Notes: a model not told the origin generated them from the sequence alone. A stretch of DNA of 64,000 nt from Gigaspora margarita (GCA_009809945.1 WTPW01000508.1:140436-204435); one strand, 5' to 3'; shown: positions 11,770 through 23,532, counted from the stretch's first letter. Numbers and translations: made by a program.

Positions 11770-11937
11770 GGCACTTATGATATTAATTTTGAAATTAAGC
11801 ATTGACCATTTGTTGCGACATGAATTTTAGATTTAGGCATTGTGCATGCCAAAATTCAGGTAGAAAATATGCTGCAATTATTTCTACGACATGTATAATC
11901 TGGGCATCTGAATTGATATCTGGATCCTAACACTAAT

Positions 11938-12372
11938 TATTGTCGCAGACCATAATGAAATCGGATTAAAATGAATTCTATTTAACCCTTTAAAGCCTAC
12001 TTATACTTGTTTAATATAAACTCTACTCTAAAATGAACCACTAACCTTAACCACTAACCCTAAAAATATGGCACATAAATTTAATTTCGATGGCTTGTAA
12101 ATTTTTTTATACTGTACATATGGGGGTGAGTCAATAGAGATCAAGCAAATTTTTATAATAAAATTTTTTGAAACTTTTTAAATCAAAATAATAACAAAAA
12201 CTTATCAAATTTGATAACTCTTTTTAAAATTATTTTATCAAATTTGATTAAGTTTTTATTAAGTTATTATTTAAACTTTTAAAAAAAATTTACTAAAATA
12301 AATTTGCTTAATTTCTATTGACTCACCCCATATTTAATTTTAATCTGATTTTATTTTTAATCCGTCACATTT
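11938..12372. mobile_element. MITE (TGTCGCAGA ends) carrying a nested MITE
   Basis: The left end TGTCGCAGACCATAATGAAA and the right end (TTTTAATC-CGTCACATTTA) are inverted relatives. The family also occurs at 23533-23744 (simple form) and about 24825-25240 (copy B of the duplication). The loop contains CTAACCTTAACCACTAACCC. The element is split by a TA-flanked MITE at 12121-12330, in the same place in both halves of the duplication. Confidence 0.6.
12121..12330. mobile_element. Tc1/mariner-type MITE, TA target duplication (copy A)
   Basis: Ends TGGGGGTGAGTCAATAGA and TCTATTGACTCACCCCA are flanked by TA on both sides (12119-12120, 12331-12332). The A/T-rich interior is itself largely self-complementary (AAATTTGATAA/TTATCAAATTT). 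The copy at 24946-25199 occupies the equivalent site in copy B, so insertion predates the duplication. TA target use suggests a Tc1/mariner-type mobilising transposase; none is encoded here. Confidence 0.8.
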
Positions 12373-13632
12373 ATTCACAAACAAATGCCTAATTTCATGA
12401 GACTGTAGCACAAACTTTATTCTATCTACGTACGTAATAATAAATTAGAAATATCAATTTGCTAAAATTCGAGATATTATTGGTTAACAATTATGTATGA
12501 CTATATTGGAATCATCCACGTATTTGAGTGGCTGCACTGTTATTTAAACCAGGTATATAAATCTGGCGCCTGATTGCGTTTGCATATTTGTCACAATTTT
12601 CTAACTATTTGGGTATTGTTTAGATATATCTGGGTATTACGTGAGTAAACTTACCGAGTATTACTCGGGTGAACCTCCCAGCTAGCTCTAGTTATTATTC
12701 AGTTATTCAGTTACCCACAGGTAACTTGAGTAATACTTGACTTGGGTATAACCTCTAAGAATTCGTAACAATCTGACACACAAAGAAATTATGTGTACAG
12801 TTTTTAAATTGCAAATTTTATGAACATCTAAATATGAGTTTTCCATATGAGAGGATAAGCACTAAGTTATTTAATAGAAAAAACTTATAATCAAGATTTA
12901 TTATATAGAACTTATCAGATAAGAATATGCATCTAGCACTTTTTTTATCAAGAGATTTTCAAATAAAATTTTTTTTAGAAATGGACGATAATAATAAGTA
13001 AAATTTAAAATGGGTTCTCATAAATTCTGGGACAAACTAAAAATTTGCTCATTCCCGAAATTCTTCAGTTTTGTCTTATGAATCATTTAACTCTGGAAAT
13101 TATATCACTATTTCGAACTGAATTTCTGAATACAGAAATATGGTTTCCGAAGAGTTAGGTGACTTTTTGGATGAAGCCGAAGAGATTTCGGGAAACAATA
13201 AATTTTTAGTAAATAACCCGTTAGCCAAAATTGTTATCTGGATAATCCTATCTGGGTCTAAGCTATACATAAATGTATACGATATTTCTAATTTTCATCG
13301 CTGTGCTAAACATTAATATAAATGTTATTTTAGATTTCAAAATGATTGTAAAATAAACAAATTTTGCAGATTGCCAAATTACAATAAATTGCAATTACCT
13401 GAATATTAGTTGTAATTAATTAAGAGAGAGATGATTATAGTAATATCAATACAGGAAAGAAATGTTATAAAATCCTATATTTATATCAGATTCTTGATTA
13501 AGCAATACAACTTCACAATATTCTATAAATTTCAAAGATACATCATTTTGTAAATCGCAATAAATATGTACTTGTAATTAGATTATACTAGTGTAACAGG
13601 TAGCGCATAGTGCCACCCTCTTATTATAGTGA

Positions 13633-13780
13633 CATATGAGTGTCACCAAGGGAAAACCCATCAGGATTTAATTATATTTTGTACTGGACATATTTCCTAA
13701 GAAATTAAATAGATTTTGTCTGGTACAAAATATAATTGAAAGCCCANTGCAGGTTTCCCTTGGCAGCACTCATATAGTAT
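13633..13780. repeat. Foldback repeat at the copy A breakpoint
   Basis: Inverted arms CATATGAGTGTCACCAAGGG and CCCTTGGCAGCACTCATATA continue inward through AATTATATTTTGTAC/GTACAAAATATAATT. It lies just inside the point (about 13590) where homology to copy B stops and the satellite block begins. One ambiguous base near 13746. Confidence 0.75.
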
Positions 13781-14135
13781 AAATTAAATTACCATAATTT
13801 CACATAAAATATTGTGTTCTATCATGCGTCAATTGTTACAGAACTTACACTATTCTGGTGACACACATTATGTAGTTAAGGTTATGTTAGTTTGTATTGG
13901 AATTAGCATGAATTCTATCGTATACTACTGTAAAAATACTGTTATACCTAGAACTCGCTATTTTGTTAACCATAGTATTAAGTTTGCATTAAAGTAATCA
14001 TAATTTCTATTGTGAGTTATTGTAAAAAAAATTATGGTATGGAACTTGCTATTCTCATGATACACAGTATGTGGTCAAGGTTGAGTTAGTTTGTGTTGTG
14101 CATTACTGTAAGAAATTCTTACCATTCTGGTCATA

Positions 14136-16200
14136 GGTCCAAAGCATAAATATCTGATACCCAATAGTTAACTATTTGCACTAAAAATCTAATTTATATC
14201 AAAAAATATTTGAAGCGCAAAAATACCGTTCCTGATGGATCGTCGGTACCTTTCCTGATGGGGTGAAAAAAATTTTTTTTATATCCCCGTTCCTGATGGA
14301 CTGATAAGCTGCAGAAAAAATTGTTTACAATGTTTGATCGAAGGTAACTTNACACCNACTTGACCAAATTTGATCAACTTTTTTTTATTTTAATTGTAAA
14401 AAGCAGTAGAATTAAAATAAAAAAATGTTGATCGAATTTGATTAGAAGGGTGTCAATATATCTTCGATCAAAGTTTTGTAAAATTCTAAAACATTTATCA
14501 AATATAAGCTGCGGAAAAAAATTGTTTACAATCTTTGATCGAAGGTAACTTAATACCAACCTGACCAAATTCGATCAACTTTTTTTTGTTTTAATTGTAG
14601 AATGCAGTATAATTAAAATAAAAAAAAGTTNATTGAATTTGGTCAGGTGGGTGTCAAGATATCTTCAATCAAAGTTTTGTAAAATTCTAAAACATCTATT
14701 AAATATAAGCTGCGGCAAAAAACTATTTACAATCTTTGATCGAAGATATCTTGATACTCACCTGACCAAATTCGATCAGCTTTTTTTTATTTTAATTATA
14801 GAAAGCAGTAGAAATAAAATAAAAAAAAGTATATCGAATTTGATTAGAAGAGTATCAAGATATCTTCGATCAAACTTCATAAAATTCTAAAACATAAGCT
14901 GTGGAAAAAAATTGGTTACAATCTTTGATCGAAGGTAACTTGACACCAACCTGACCAAATTCGATCAACTTTTTTTTGNNNNNNNNNNNNNNNNNNNNNN
15001 NNNNNNNNNNNNNNNNNNNNNNNNNNNNNNNNNNNNNNNNNNNNNNNNNNNNNNNNNNNNNNNNNNNNNNNNNNNNNNNNNNNNNNNNNNNNNNNNNNNN
15101 NNNNNNNNNNNNNNNNNNNNNNNNNNNNNNNNNNNNNNNNNNNNNNNNNNNNNNNNNNNNNNNNNNNNNNNNNNNNNNNNNNNNNNNNNNNNNNNNNNNN
15201 NNNNNNNNNNNNNNNNNNNNNNNNNNNNNNNNNNNNNNNNNNNNNNNNNNNNNNNNNNNNNNNNNNNNNNNNNNNNNNNNNNNNNNNNNNNNNNNNNNNN
15301 NNNNNNNNNNNNNNNNNNNNNNNNNNNNNNNNNNNNNNNNNNNNNNNNNNNNNNNNNNNNNNNNNNNNNNNNNNNNNNNNNNNNNNNNNNNNNNNNNNNN
15401 NNNNNNNNNNNNNNNNNNNNNNNNNNNNNNNNNNNNNNNNNNNNNNNNNNNNNNNNNNNNNNNNNNNNNNNNNNNNNNNNNNNNNNNNNNNNNNNNNNNN
15501 NNNNNNNNNNNNNNNNNNNNNNNNNNNNNNNNNNNNNNNNNNNNNNNNNNNNNNNNNNNNNNNNNNNNNNNNNNNNNNNNNNNNNNNNNNNNNNNNNNNN
15601 NNNNNNNNNNNNNNNNNNNNNNNNNNNNNNNNNNNNNNNNNNNNNNNNNNNNNNNNNNNNNNNNNNNNNNNNNNNNNNNNNNNNNNNNNNNNNNNNNNNN
15701 NNNNNNNNNNNNNNNNNNNNNNNNNNNNNNNNNNNNNNNNNNNNNNNNNNNNNNNNNNNNNNNNNNNNNNNNNNNNNNNNNNNNNNNNNNNNNNNNNNNN
15801 NNNNNNNNNNNNNNNNAAATTCGATCAACTTTTTTTTATTTTAATTCTACTGCTTTCTACAATTAAAATAAAGTTGATCAAATTTGGTCAAGTGGGTGTC
15901 AAGTTACCTTCGATCAAACATTGTAAACAATTTTTTCCGCAGCTTATCAGTCCATCAGGAAAAGTATGTAAATCAGTGATTTTTTTTATCCCATCAGGAA
16001 AGGTACCGACAATCCATCAGGAATGGTATTTTTGCATTGGAAGCGTATCAGGTAAAAAAAAATATCCGGTATCTGATATTTATTTTTTACCTGATATGCT
16101 TCCGATATTTTTTTTTGTCATATGCCAATAGGATCAGATTTTGGCACAAATTTTTAGCAATAGTTAGCTATCAAGTATCAGATAATTATGCTTTGGTGAT
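14136..16200. mobile_element. TIR element containing a palindromic ~195-bp array
   Basis: Outer ends CCAAAGCATAAATATCTGAT and ATCAGATAATTATGCTTTGG are followed inward by inverted blocks CCTGATGG-A-GTCGGTACCTT and CTGATAAGCTGC. Between them about four units of 195-200 bp survive on the left (starts near 14310, 14510, 14705, 14898) and one on the right. Each unit is itself a quasi-palindrome (TTGATCGAAGGTAACTTGAC ... GTCAAGATATCTTCGATCAA around an AATTGTAGAAAGCAGTAGAA centre). It is inserted in the satellite. No transposase is seen, though 838 bases are unsequenced. Confidence 0.75.
14979..15816. other. Assembly gap (838 N)
   Basis: A run of N falls inside the palindromic array, exactly where collapsed inverted repeats would defeat assembly. 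The true length may differ. Long X-filled frames across it are meaningless. Confidence 0.99.
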
Positions 16201-19002
16201 ATGCAGTATGTAGTTGGTTTGCATTGGAATTATTGTAATTTCTATTGTAAAAAATTCTGTTATATAACTTATTCTGGTGTGTGGTTAAGGTTGAGTTAAT
16301 TTACTATAAGCTACTATAAAAAATATTGTTAGGAACTCATTTGCTATTCTGTTGACACATGGTTTGGTTAAGGCTAAGTTAACTTGCATTGAAATAATGT
16401 AATTTTTATAATAAGGCACTGTAAAAAATTCTGTTACAGGCTTGGTGCTATGTTGAGATATATTGTATTAGAACTATTATGTTTTCTATTATGAGTTGCT
16501 ATAAAAAATTCTGGTACAGAACTTGCTATTCCAATGTTACAAAGTTAATTTGCATTAAATTATTATAATTTCCATTGTAAGCAACATGCTACAGAACTTA
16601 CTTGATATTTTGGTGATGCAATATGTGGTTAAAGTTGAGATTTTTATTCAAATTATCGTAATTTATACCAAGAGTTTTTGTAAAAATTCTTATTTGTTAT
16701 TCTAGAGAAATGTAATTAAATTGATTAGTTTACATTGTAAGCTACTGTAAAAAACTCTGGTACAAAACCTACTCGCTATTCCGGTAACAGAAAGTATGTA
16801 GTTAAGGTTTAATTACATTGTAAAATTAATGCAAAAAACACAGAACTTACTTGCTATTCTGTAACAAAATATGTAATTGAAGTTGAGTTGGTTTTAGTTA
16901 AATTTTCTATTAAGAGTTACTGTAAAATTCTGTTACAGAACTCACTAACTGTTCTCATAACACATAGTGTTTGTTAGATTGAGNTAGTTTGCATTGTANG
17001 TTACTGTAAAAAAATTTATTATGGAACTTACTTGCTATTTTGGTAACACACAGTATATAATTAAAGTTGAGTTAGTTTGCATTAAAATTATCATGAATTC
17101 TATTATTAGTTACTTAAAAACTTCTGTTACAGAACTTACTTGCTAGGTTGTATTAGAATTATCACAATTTCTATTATAAGGTAACATCACTAACACAATA
17201 TGTAGGATAATTTGCATTGTTATGATAAAAAAATCATTTATAAACTTACACACTATTCTATTGACACACAGGATGTAATTAAGNTTGAGTTAGTTTTCAT
17301 TAGAACTATTATGTATTATATCATGAGTTAATATAAAAAATTATGTTACAAAACTTATTCGCTATTCTAGTAATACATAGTATATGGNTAAGATTGCATT
17401 AAGATTGTCATGTTCCTATCATAGGTTACTATAAAATTATATTACAGAACTTACTTATTATTNCAGTGGCATTTAGAATGCTATTAAGGTAGAGTTAGTT
17501 TACATCNAAATATTATTTATCATNAGTTACGGTAAAAAATTNTGTGTCCCTACTCTGGTACAGCATTGAATTGAATCGAGTTAGTTTGAATTTGATTTAA
17601 CATAATTTTTGTCATGATGTTTTGTAAAAAATTTTGTTACACCAATTTGATGACACACATGAGTTATAGTTGTATTAGAATAACTGTGAAAAAATCCTGC
17701 CACAGAGCTTACTCACCACTCTGATAACATACAGTACATGATTTAGTTTGTGTTGAAATTATTGTAAAAAAATTCTGTTATATAATTTACACATTATTCA
17801 ATAACAGCAATTATAGTTAAATTAGTTAGTATTAGGATTATCATGTTTTTTATTGTGAGTTAACTATAAAATATTGTTACAGTACTTACTCACTATTCTG
17901 GTAATATACAGCATGAATTAAAATTGAGTTTGTTTGCATCAGAATTATTGTAATTTCTATTGAGAGTTACTATAAAAAACTCCATAATAGTATTTAGTAT
18001 TCTGGTAATACACAATATGTAGATAATTTGTATTAAAATTATTATGTTTTTTAGTGTGGTTTATTGTAAAGAAATTGGTATAGAACTTACTCGCTATGCA
18101 CAGTAACTTTTTAAGGATGAGTTAGTTTGTATTGGAATTAACCTAAATTTTCAACATGAATTACTGTAAAAAATTCTTTTACAGAACTTGCACTTAGTAA
18201 TACACAGTATGTGGTTAACTTAGTTTGAATTAGTATTATCATGATTTCTATCGTGATTTACTATAAAAAATTATATTCGCTATTCTAGTGACACATACAG
18301 TAGTATATGGTTAAGGTTGAGTTAGTTTGTATTGAAATTATCATGAGTTCTATTGTGAATTACTATCAAAAAAATTCAGTTATAGAACTTACTTTCCAGT
18401 AACACATAATATGAGTTAGTTTGCATTAGAATTATTGGTAACTGTAAAAAATTATTACAAAATTTACTTCTATTCCAGTGACATGCAGTAAGTAGTTAAA
18501 GTTAAGTTAGCTTGTATTAGAATTATCATGATTTCTAATCTGAATTAGTGTAAACAATTCTGTTATAAAATTTGTGATTCTAGTAACACATAGCATGTAG
18601 TTGGGTTAATTTGCATTTAAATTATTATGAATTCTATTGTAAGTTAATACAAAAAATTATTACAGAACTTACTATTTCAGTGACACACAATATGTGATTA
18701 AGGTGAGTTAGTTTGCTTCATAAAAAAGGTTTGTAACAGAGCTTATTCGTTATTTTAGTGACACTATATAGTTAGGTTAATTTGTATTGGAATTATTGTA
18801 ACTTATTTTATAAGTAAAAATAAAAAAATTATTACAGAACTTAACTCTCTATTATGGTGACACAATAAAATTATCGTGATTTCTATCATGTGTTACTGTA
18901 AAAATTCTGTTACAGAGCTTCCAGTGACACACAGTATGAGGTTGAGTTAGTTTGTATTAGAATTATTATGATTTCTGCTATAAAAAATTGTTACAGAACC
19001 TA

Positions 19003-19262
19003 CTACAGTCAAACCTCTATAATTGCACCCTCTATAAATGCACACAAAATTCCCTCTATAGATATTATACTTGCCGCAAAAACTACTCATCCCAAATCCC
19101 AAATCCCAATTTTATTATATTTGGGTTTGGGATTTGGGATTTGGGCTTTGGGACAATTTTACTATGTTTGGGATTTGGGTGGGATTTTGGGAGTTTGTAG
19201 TTTGGGCGGCATGTATAATAGATATACACCCTATCTAAATGAAAATTTTATTTTGGTGTACA
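19003..19262. mobile_element. Insert with pogo-like left end and GGGATTT repeat core
   Basis: It starts ACAGTCAAACCTCTATAATT followed by GCACCCTCTATAAATGCAC, a terminus style seen also at 40617 and 35572. The core is a degenerate TTTGGGATTTGGGATTTGGG repeat and its complement. The satellite resumes at GTATGTAGTTAAGG near 19265. No clear matching right TIR was found. The 102- and 70-residue frames here translate the simple repeat. Confidence 0.5.
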
Positions 19263-20194
19263 TGGTATGTAGTTAAGGTTTAGTTGGCTTGTATTGGAAT
19301 TATTGTGATTTCTATGTGAATCATAAAAAATCTCACTACAGAACTTGCTATTCTGATGACACTAGTTTGCATTGGAAATATTTTTATTCTATCGTGACGT
19401 ACAGTGCTGTAAAAAACTCTGTTACATAACATACAATGTAGTCAAGATTGTGTTAATTTGCATTGGAATTATTGTGATTTCTATTGTGAGTTACTGTAAA
19501 AAATTTGGTAACAGAACTTACTCGCTGTAGTTACGGTTGAGTTAATTTGTATAGAGTTACCATGATTCTATCGCAAGTTACTGTTAAAAATTCCGACAAC
19601 AGTATGCGGTTAATTTTGAGTTAATCTGCTTTGAAGTTATCGTGAACTCTATCATGAGCTATTATAAAAAATTCTGTTACTTGCCATTCCAGGCAAATGA
19701 ATGTCAGGGAAAAAATTTTAAGGAAAGACAAATTGCACTATTTTTCAAAAATGGCCATTAGGGTAAATTTACCAGGTACACAGTATTACGGTAATGGATA
19801 GAAACAGTAATAAATTTCTTAAATTTGAGTTGAAGATGATCAATGCTAGAAATGTAGATTATGCTTAGTTAAATGCAAAAAGAAAGTGGCAATGCTATTG
19901 ACGAATGACACAGGCTGATGAATCGAACTAAAAAACTGTAGTATTTGAATTTGAATCTTCCAAGTTTCATCGATCTTAACAATTATTAATGTTGATCGAA
20001 CTGATAAAAAAAAAAAAAGGCGATCATTTCCTTCGAACCAACCACATTCACAAATATTGAAATACAATGGCTGACGATTTGATCTACAGATTGGTAACGA
20101 ATGATGGATAACACCAGTTTGGTGATTAGTGCAAATGCCAAATTATGGAAAGATCTACGCGTTGAAGGGTCGAAGTGAAAAATTGTAGTATTGG

Positions 20195-20413
20195 ATATTT
20201 TAGAATAGTGTCGATCAGAAGCTAAATAAGATGAATTTAACCATTATTGGATTTTTCAAATGATGAAAATGAAGGCTTTTTTATGGATTTCGAAAACAGG
20301 TTTTTTTTTATAAAAGGACATCAAATTATCAATATTCACATCTCAAGAAAAAGAAATCTGAATTAAAAAAAAAAAAAAACTCCCCAAACTCCTACCTACT
20401 TCGCAAAGAAATC
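20195..20413 (+). promoter_or_regulatory. Promoter block of ML gene 1
   Basis: A TATA box (TATAAAAGG, 20309-20317) lies about 100 bp upstream of the ATG. The block from TTTTAGAATAGTGTCGATCA through AATTTAACCATTATTGGATT to TATAAAAGGACATCAA is conserved ahead of gene 2 (26680-26871). The leader is A-rich and ends CGCAAAGAAATC-ATG in both genes. Confidence 0.6.
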
Positions 20414-20899
20414 ATGAAGAATTTTATTTTCGCATTCATTTTATTTGCACTTCTTCTTACAGTAAATGCAGCTCCATTTCAACTTAACAAAAGAGCTATT
20501 AGCTTCGAGGCTTGTTCTTCTGATTTAGACTCACTTACCGTAAAACTCGATCCTGACCCTCCAGTATCAGAAAAGATCGAATCATTTAATGTATCTGGAA
20601 CATTGACTAAAAATGATATTACCAAAGGCCAAACTCTTCTTTTAATTAGGTATGGAGACAAAGACAAACAACCAATAGATGATTTCTACTCGCAACCTTT
20701 TAACGAGTCAATCAAGGCTGGAAACCCATTTAAGATACTGGCATCTGATGTTCACATTCCTAAATTGCCTGATTCATTTGCAATTGCAGTTGCTGTTGGA
20801 GATCCAACTGATGATCCAAGCAATCCAATAAATTTATTTGCTTGTGTAGGAACTATTGTTGGTGAAAGTTCTGTAAAATCTAGTGCGTCAACAATATAG
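20414..20899 (+). CDS. Secreted ML-domain (MD-2-related lipid-recognition) protein 1
   Basis: A 161-residue protein with a classic signal peptide (residues 1 to about 19, hydrophobic core FILFALLLTVNA), then APFQLNKR ending in a dibasic KR that could be a Kex2-type processing site. The mature part reads as an ML/E1-DerP2 fold: a Cys soon after the start (about residue 34), a PDPPVSEKIESFNVSGTL strand pair, DITKGQTLLLIRYGD, and a closing FACVG Cys. ML proteins bind sterols or phospholipids (NPC2, fungal PG/PI transfer proteins). Only two Cys are present, where NPC2-like members usually have six, so one disulphide at most. Secretion and lipid binding are inferred from family resemblance; the ligand is unknown. 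Single exon; the ATG is chosen because the signal peptide starts there and a TATA box lies upstream. Confidence 0.85.
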   Translation: MKNFIFAFILFALLLTVNAAPFQLNKRAISFEACSSDLDSLTVKLDPDPPVSEKIESFNVSGTLTKNDITKGQTLLLIRYGDKDKQPIDDFYSQPFNESIKAGNPFKILASDVHIPKLPDSFAIAVAVGDPTDDPSNPINLFACVGTIVGESSVKSSASTI

Positions 20900-21107
20900 T
20901 CAAAAAAACAATTGAGGTTATAAATTTTTGATATTTATAAACTAATTTAGTTTTCTTTAGTTTTGTTTTATATAAAATATTATTTAATCAGTCTCACATT
21001 TAATATTAAAAAAAAAACTCTTATTTATTCTTTTAATATTTTTTTATATTAATTTGTTTTATTTAGTTCTTTATTAATAAATTTGATCATTTTTTAAAAA
21101 TAAATTA

Positions 21108-21360
21108 GGCTGTTTGAAATTACAATTTCGTTTAACGTTCTCCCCCCTCCGGCTCCAAGGGTTCCCCCCTAAAATTAAACAGGCCAATCAGAACGTTCGT
21201 TGCGTCTCAGGATTCCAATAAGTCACGTGTTTATAAGTAACCAATAATAATGCGTTTATTTTTGCAATTTTTAATATGTTTGTTTAATTTGACCCCCCTC
21301 CCCCCACCACACTTAAGCTTCGTAAGGGAACGTTAAACGAAATTATAAATTCAAACAGCC
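21108..21360. mobile_element. MITE with TTA target duplication (PIF/Harbinger-like)
   Basis: Ends GGCTGTTTGAAATTACAATT and the near-complement at the right (AATTCAAACAGCC) are flanked by TTA at 21105-21107 and 21361-21363. The paralogous site in copy B (near 27600) has a single TTA with the same flanks, an empty site. A 3-bp TTA duplication is typical of PIF/Harbinger-mobilised MITEs. The interior holds C-rich patches (CCCCCCTCC) and no frame. Confidence 0.85.
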
Positions 21361-22149
21361 TTAATAAAATTGCAATTACTTAATTTTTTATGTTTGTTAT
21401 GCAAATTAAAACATAATAATTAGAATAATATAGAATGCAAATTTAGAATTAAATTTTACTAATATTAGTTAAACGACAGGCTACGTGGTAAGTATAGATG
21501 CATACTTTTAAAGATGTATAATTTCACCTAGTTGTTCGTAACAACTAGCATTTGTCAGAGTTACGTCAATACATAACGACGTTGGTAATAACAACTACCA
21601 TTTGTTGTAACCTTATTTCAGTAGTATGTCATTATAATTTATGGCATTGTGGAGGTATAAAAGTTATAGACATAAGGCAATTACAAAAGTTACGGCTTTA
21701 TGGAAGTTGTAGATGCAGGCATTTGAGATGTTAATTACGTCTAATTACTATGTCATCAAAAGTGTTATGACGACGTAGAACGTAATAGTTGATATTTTTT
21801 ATTTTTTTTTATAAATTAATTGCGGCAATATATAATGACGTAGAGTACAACATTAATATTTTTTATAATTAGTTACAACAAAATAAAATGTTACTCGAGA
21901 TATTTTGAATTTTAGTAAATAATTAATACCAATAATGAATAAATGAGCTATTTTTCTTGATTAGTTTTCCAATTCATAGATGATTGGAAATTATGTAATT
22001 AAACTTAAGTAAATATTATAATAATTGGCTAATGAATTATACAGGCCGTGCAATATATTATAAATTCTGTAGTTTAGCTACAATAAATTTACATAGATAA
22101 AGAAAATTTACTTGTAAAATGAATTTTAGTGATTTTGCAAATGTAATAC

Positions 22150-22390
22150 ACATTAAATATTATGAATGTTCAAATGTTACAGAAACAAGTCGAATGTCGC
22201 GACACACATCAAATGTTATGTCACAAGATAAAATTAGGGCACACGTCAAATATTAATGGCACAAGTCAAAATGTTACAGCATAAATCAAAATGTTAAGCC
22301 AATAAATCAATGTTATAACACAAGTCAAATGTTACAACACAAGTCAAATGTACGGCACGTGACAAATGTTACGGCACGCGTCAAATATTG
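22150..22390. repeat. ~18-bp degenerate tandem repeat (ACAAGTCAAATGTTACGGC)
   Basis: About ten imperfect repeats of CAAGTCAAATGTTACGGCA, alternating ACACATCAAATGTTA and GCACGCGTCAAAT variants. A shorter version is present at the paralogous place in copy B (29075-29250), so the array existed before duplication and has changed length since. Confidence 0.7.
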
Positions 22391-22806
22391 CTGCAAAATT
22401 ATATTATGGTATCTTCATATTTTTGAGTTATGTCCAATTGACATTAAGATCCGTTATAACACTAGGTAAGCCTGTATCTATAGTGATAAAGAATAAACGT
22501 CGTATTTTAAATGTTACATGAAATTAAAAATAGGTTTTTCTGAAATTTGAAGTTAACATAGCGATGGCAAAAAAAATTCATGATTGGGTGATTGTGACCC
22601 AATAAACAAATCAATATGACATTAATAATACAGTAATATATTTAATTGTGTAAATTTTGTAAATTTTGTCTGTATTATGATGTTAGAGCGATTAGAAATC
22701 ATCTGATCATGAAATTTTTTCTGCCACCACTATGTTGGCTGAAATTTGATACGAGATTATAGCAGGTCAGTATGGTATGTACGGATGACCAGGATTGTAT
22801 TATCAG

Positions 22807-23352
22807 TAGAGATGGGCTAAACTGATTACATACGATTATTAAATATTACAGTTGATTTGAAAATTAATGGGACACGTGATGAATTTTGTGATCATCATCA
22901 AAATTTCGATAATTATTTTTCTGTATTGTTTTTCGATAATATAATTTCGACCGATATATCATCGCGGTATGTTTTGTACCGGCCGAAAATTATATTATCG
23001 AAAACTATACTTTTATTACCGAAAAATAATTACCAAAATATGCTGACGATCATTCAGCTGTAATGAATACTATTTAAATTTTTTGGTAAATAAGTGATAA
23101 TAACTTAGAATTTAAAGCTCTCGATATTTTGGACGCAATAATAATGATATAATTTAAACAAAAAAATTCGTTAAGTAGAAAATTTCATTATTAATTATGT
23201 ATTATTGCACCACGATTAGAAATCGTATCTCAGATCAAGTCCTTATCACTGGCGCAAATGTGAAATTAATTAACATTTGTTATCGATTCTCATAAGTAAT
23301 TGCTACTAATACAGTATTACTAATCTAATCGATAAGTAATCGCTCATCACTA
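22807..23352. mobile_element. hAT-type non-autonomous element
   Basis: Left end TAGAGATGGGC and right end (minus) TAGTGATGAGCG are flanked by ATTATCAG (22799-22806) and ATAATCAG (23353-23360), an 8-bp target duplication with one mismatch. The interior holds a long foldback (about 22900-23050: CGATAATTATTTTTC and ATATAATTTCG against their complements). A 68-residue frame is a by-product of that foldback. Confidence 0.65.
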
Positions 23353-23532
23353 ATAATCAGTATGGTATGAAACCTAAATTACATAGATCAATGTAGTATA
23401 GATAACAAATGGGCTGTAAAATATCCTTATTTTGTACTATACAATTCTGGTCGTTCATAATGCTATACCCGGAATTACATTAGTCCCGACCAACTCATAT
23501 TCAATTATCACGTGATCGGCGTAATGCGCAAT

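Larger units (their letters stand above)
11770..13590. repeat. Segmental duplication, copy A upstream block
   Basis: Collinear with 24650-26670. Shared blocks include TATGATATTAATTTTGAA, AAAATTCAGGTAGAAA, GATCCTAACACTAATTATTG, CCTGATTGCGTTTGCATATT and AGTATTACTCGGGTGAACCT. In copy B this block runs straight into the ML-gene promoter; in copy A it is separated from gene 1 by the satellite block starting near 13590. Copy A has TG/CA at many sites where B keeps CG (for example GTGCATGCC versus GCCGCATGC). Confidence 0.85.
13800..19690. repeat. ~100-120-bp satellite block, interrupted twice
   Basis: Degenerate units repeat the order TGTTACAGAACTTACTCGCT, ATTCTGGTGACACACAGTAT, GTGGTTAAGGTTGAGTTAGT, TTGCATTGGAATTATCATGA, TTTCTATTGTGAGTTACTGT and AAAAAATTC. 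About 35-40 units remain. The array is interrupted by a TIR element (about 14136-16200, with an assembly gap) and by an insert at about 19003-19262. It is absent from the equivalent position in copy B (near 26670). No open frame persists across units. Confidence 0.85.
20900..22560. repeat. Segmental duplication, copy A downstream block
   Basis: Collinear with 27382-29403 of copy B: the shared 3' region (TATATAAAATATTATTTAAT), GCAATTACTTAAT, ACGACAGGCTACGTGGTAAG, the CAAATGTTAC repeats, and GTCGTATTTTAAATGTTA. The homology resumes for about 100 bp beyond 22590 (AATAATACAGTAAT), matching 31566-31615, which brackets the copy-B insertion. No gene lies in it. Confidence 0.8.

Noticed and set aside
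14965..15866. Two ~290-residue frames on both strands
   Set aside because: They consist of translated N from the assembly gap.
19846..20067. 73-residue minus-strand frame upstream of ML gene 1
   Set aside because: Includes a poly-A/T tract, has no domain, and lies in the non-duplicated spacer; treated as chance.
22857..23063. 68-residue frame
   Set aside because: Runs through the foldback inside the hAT-type element at 22807-23352.
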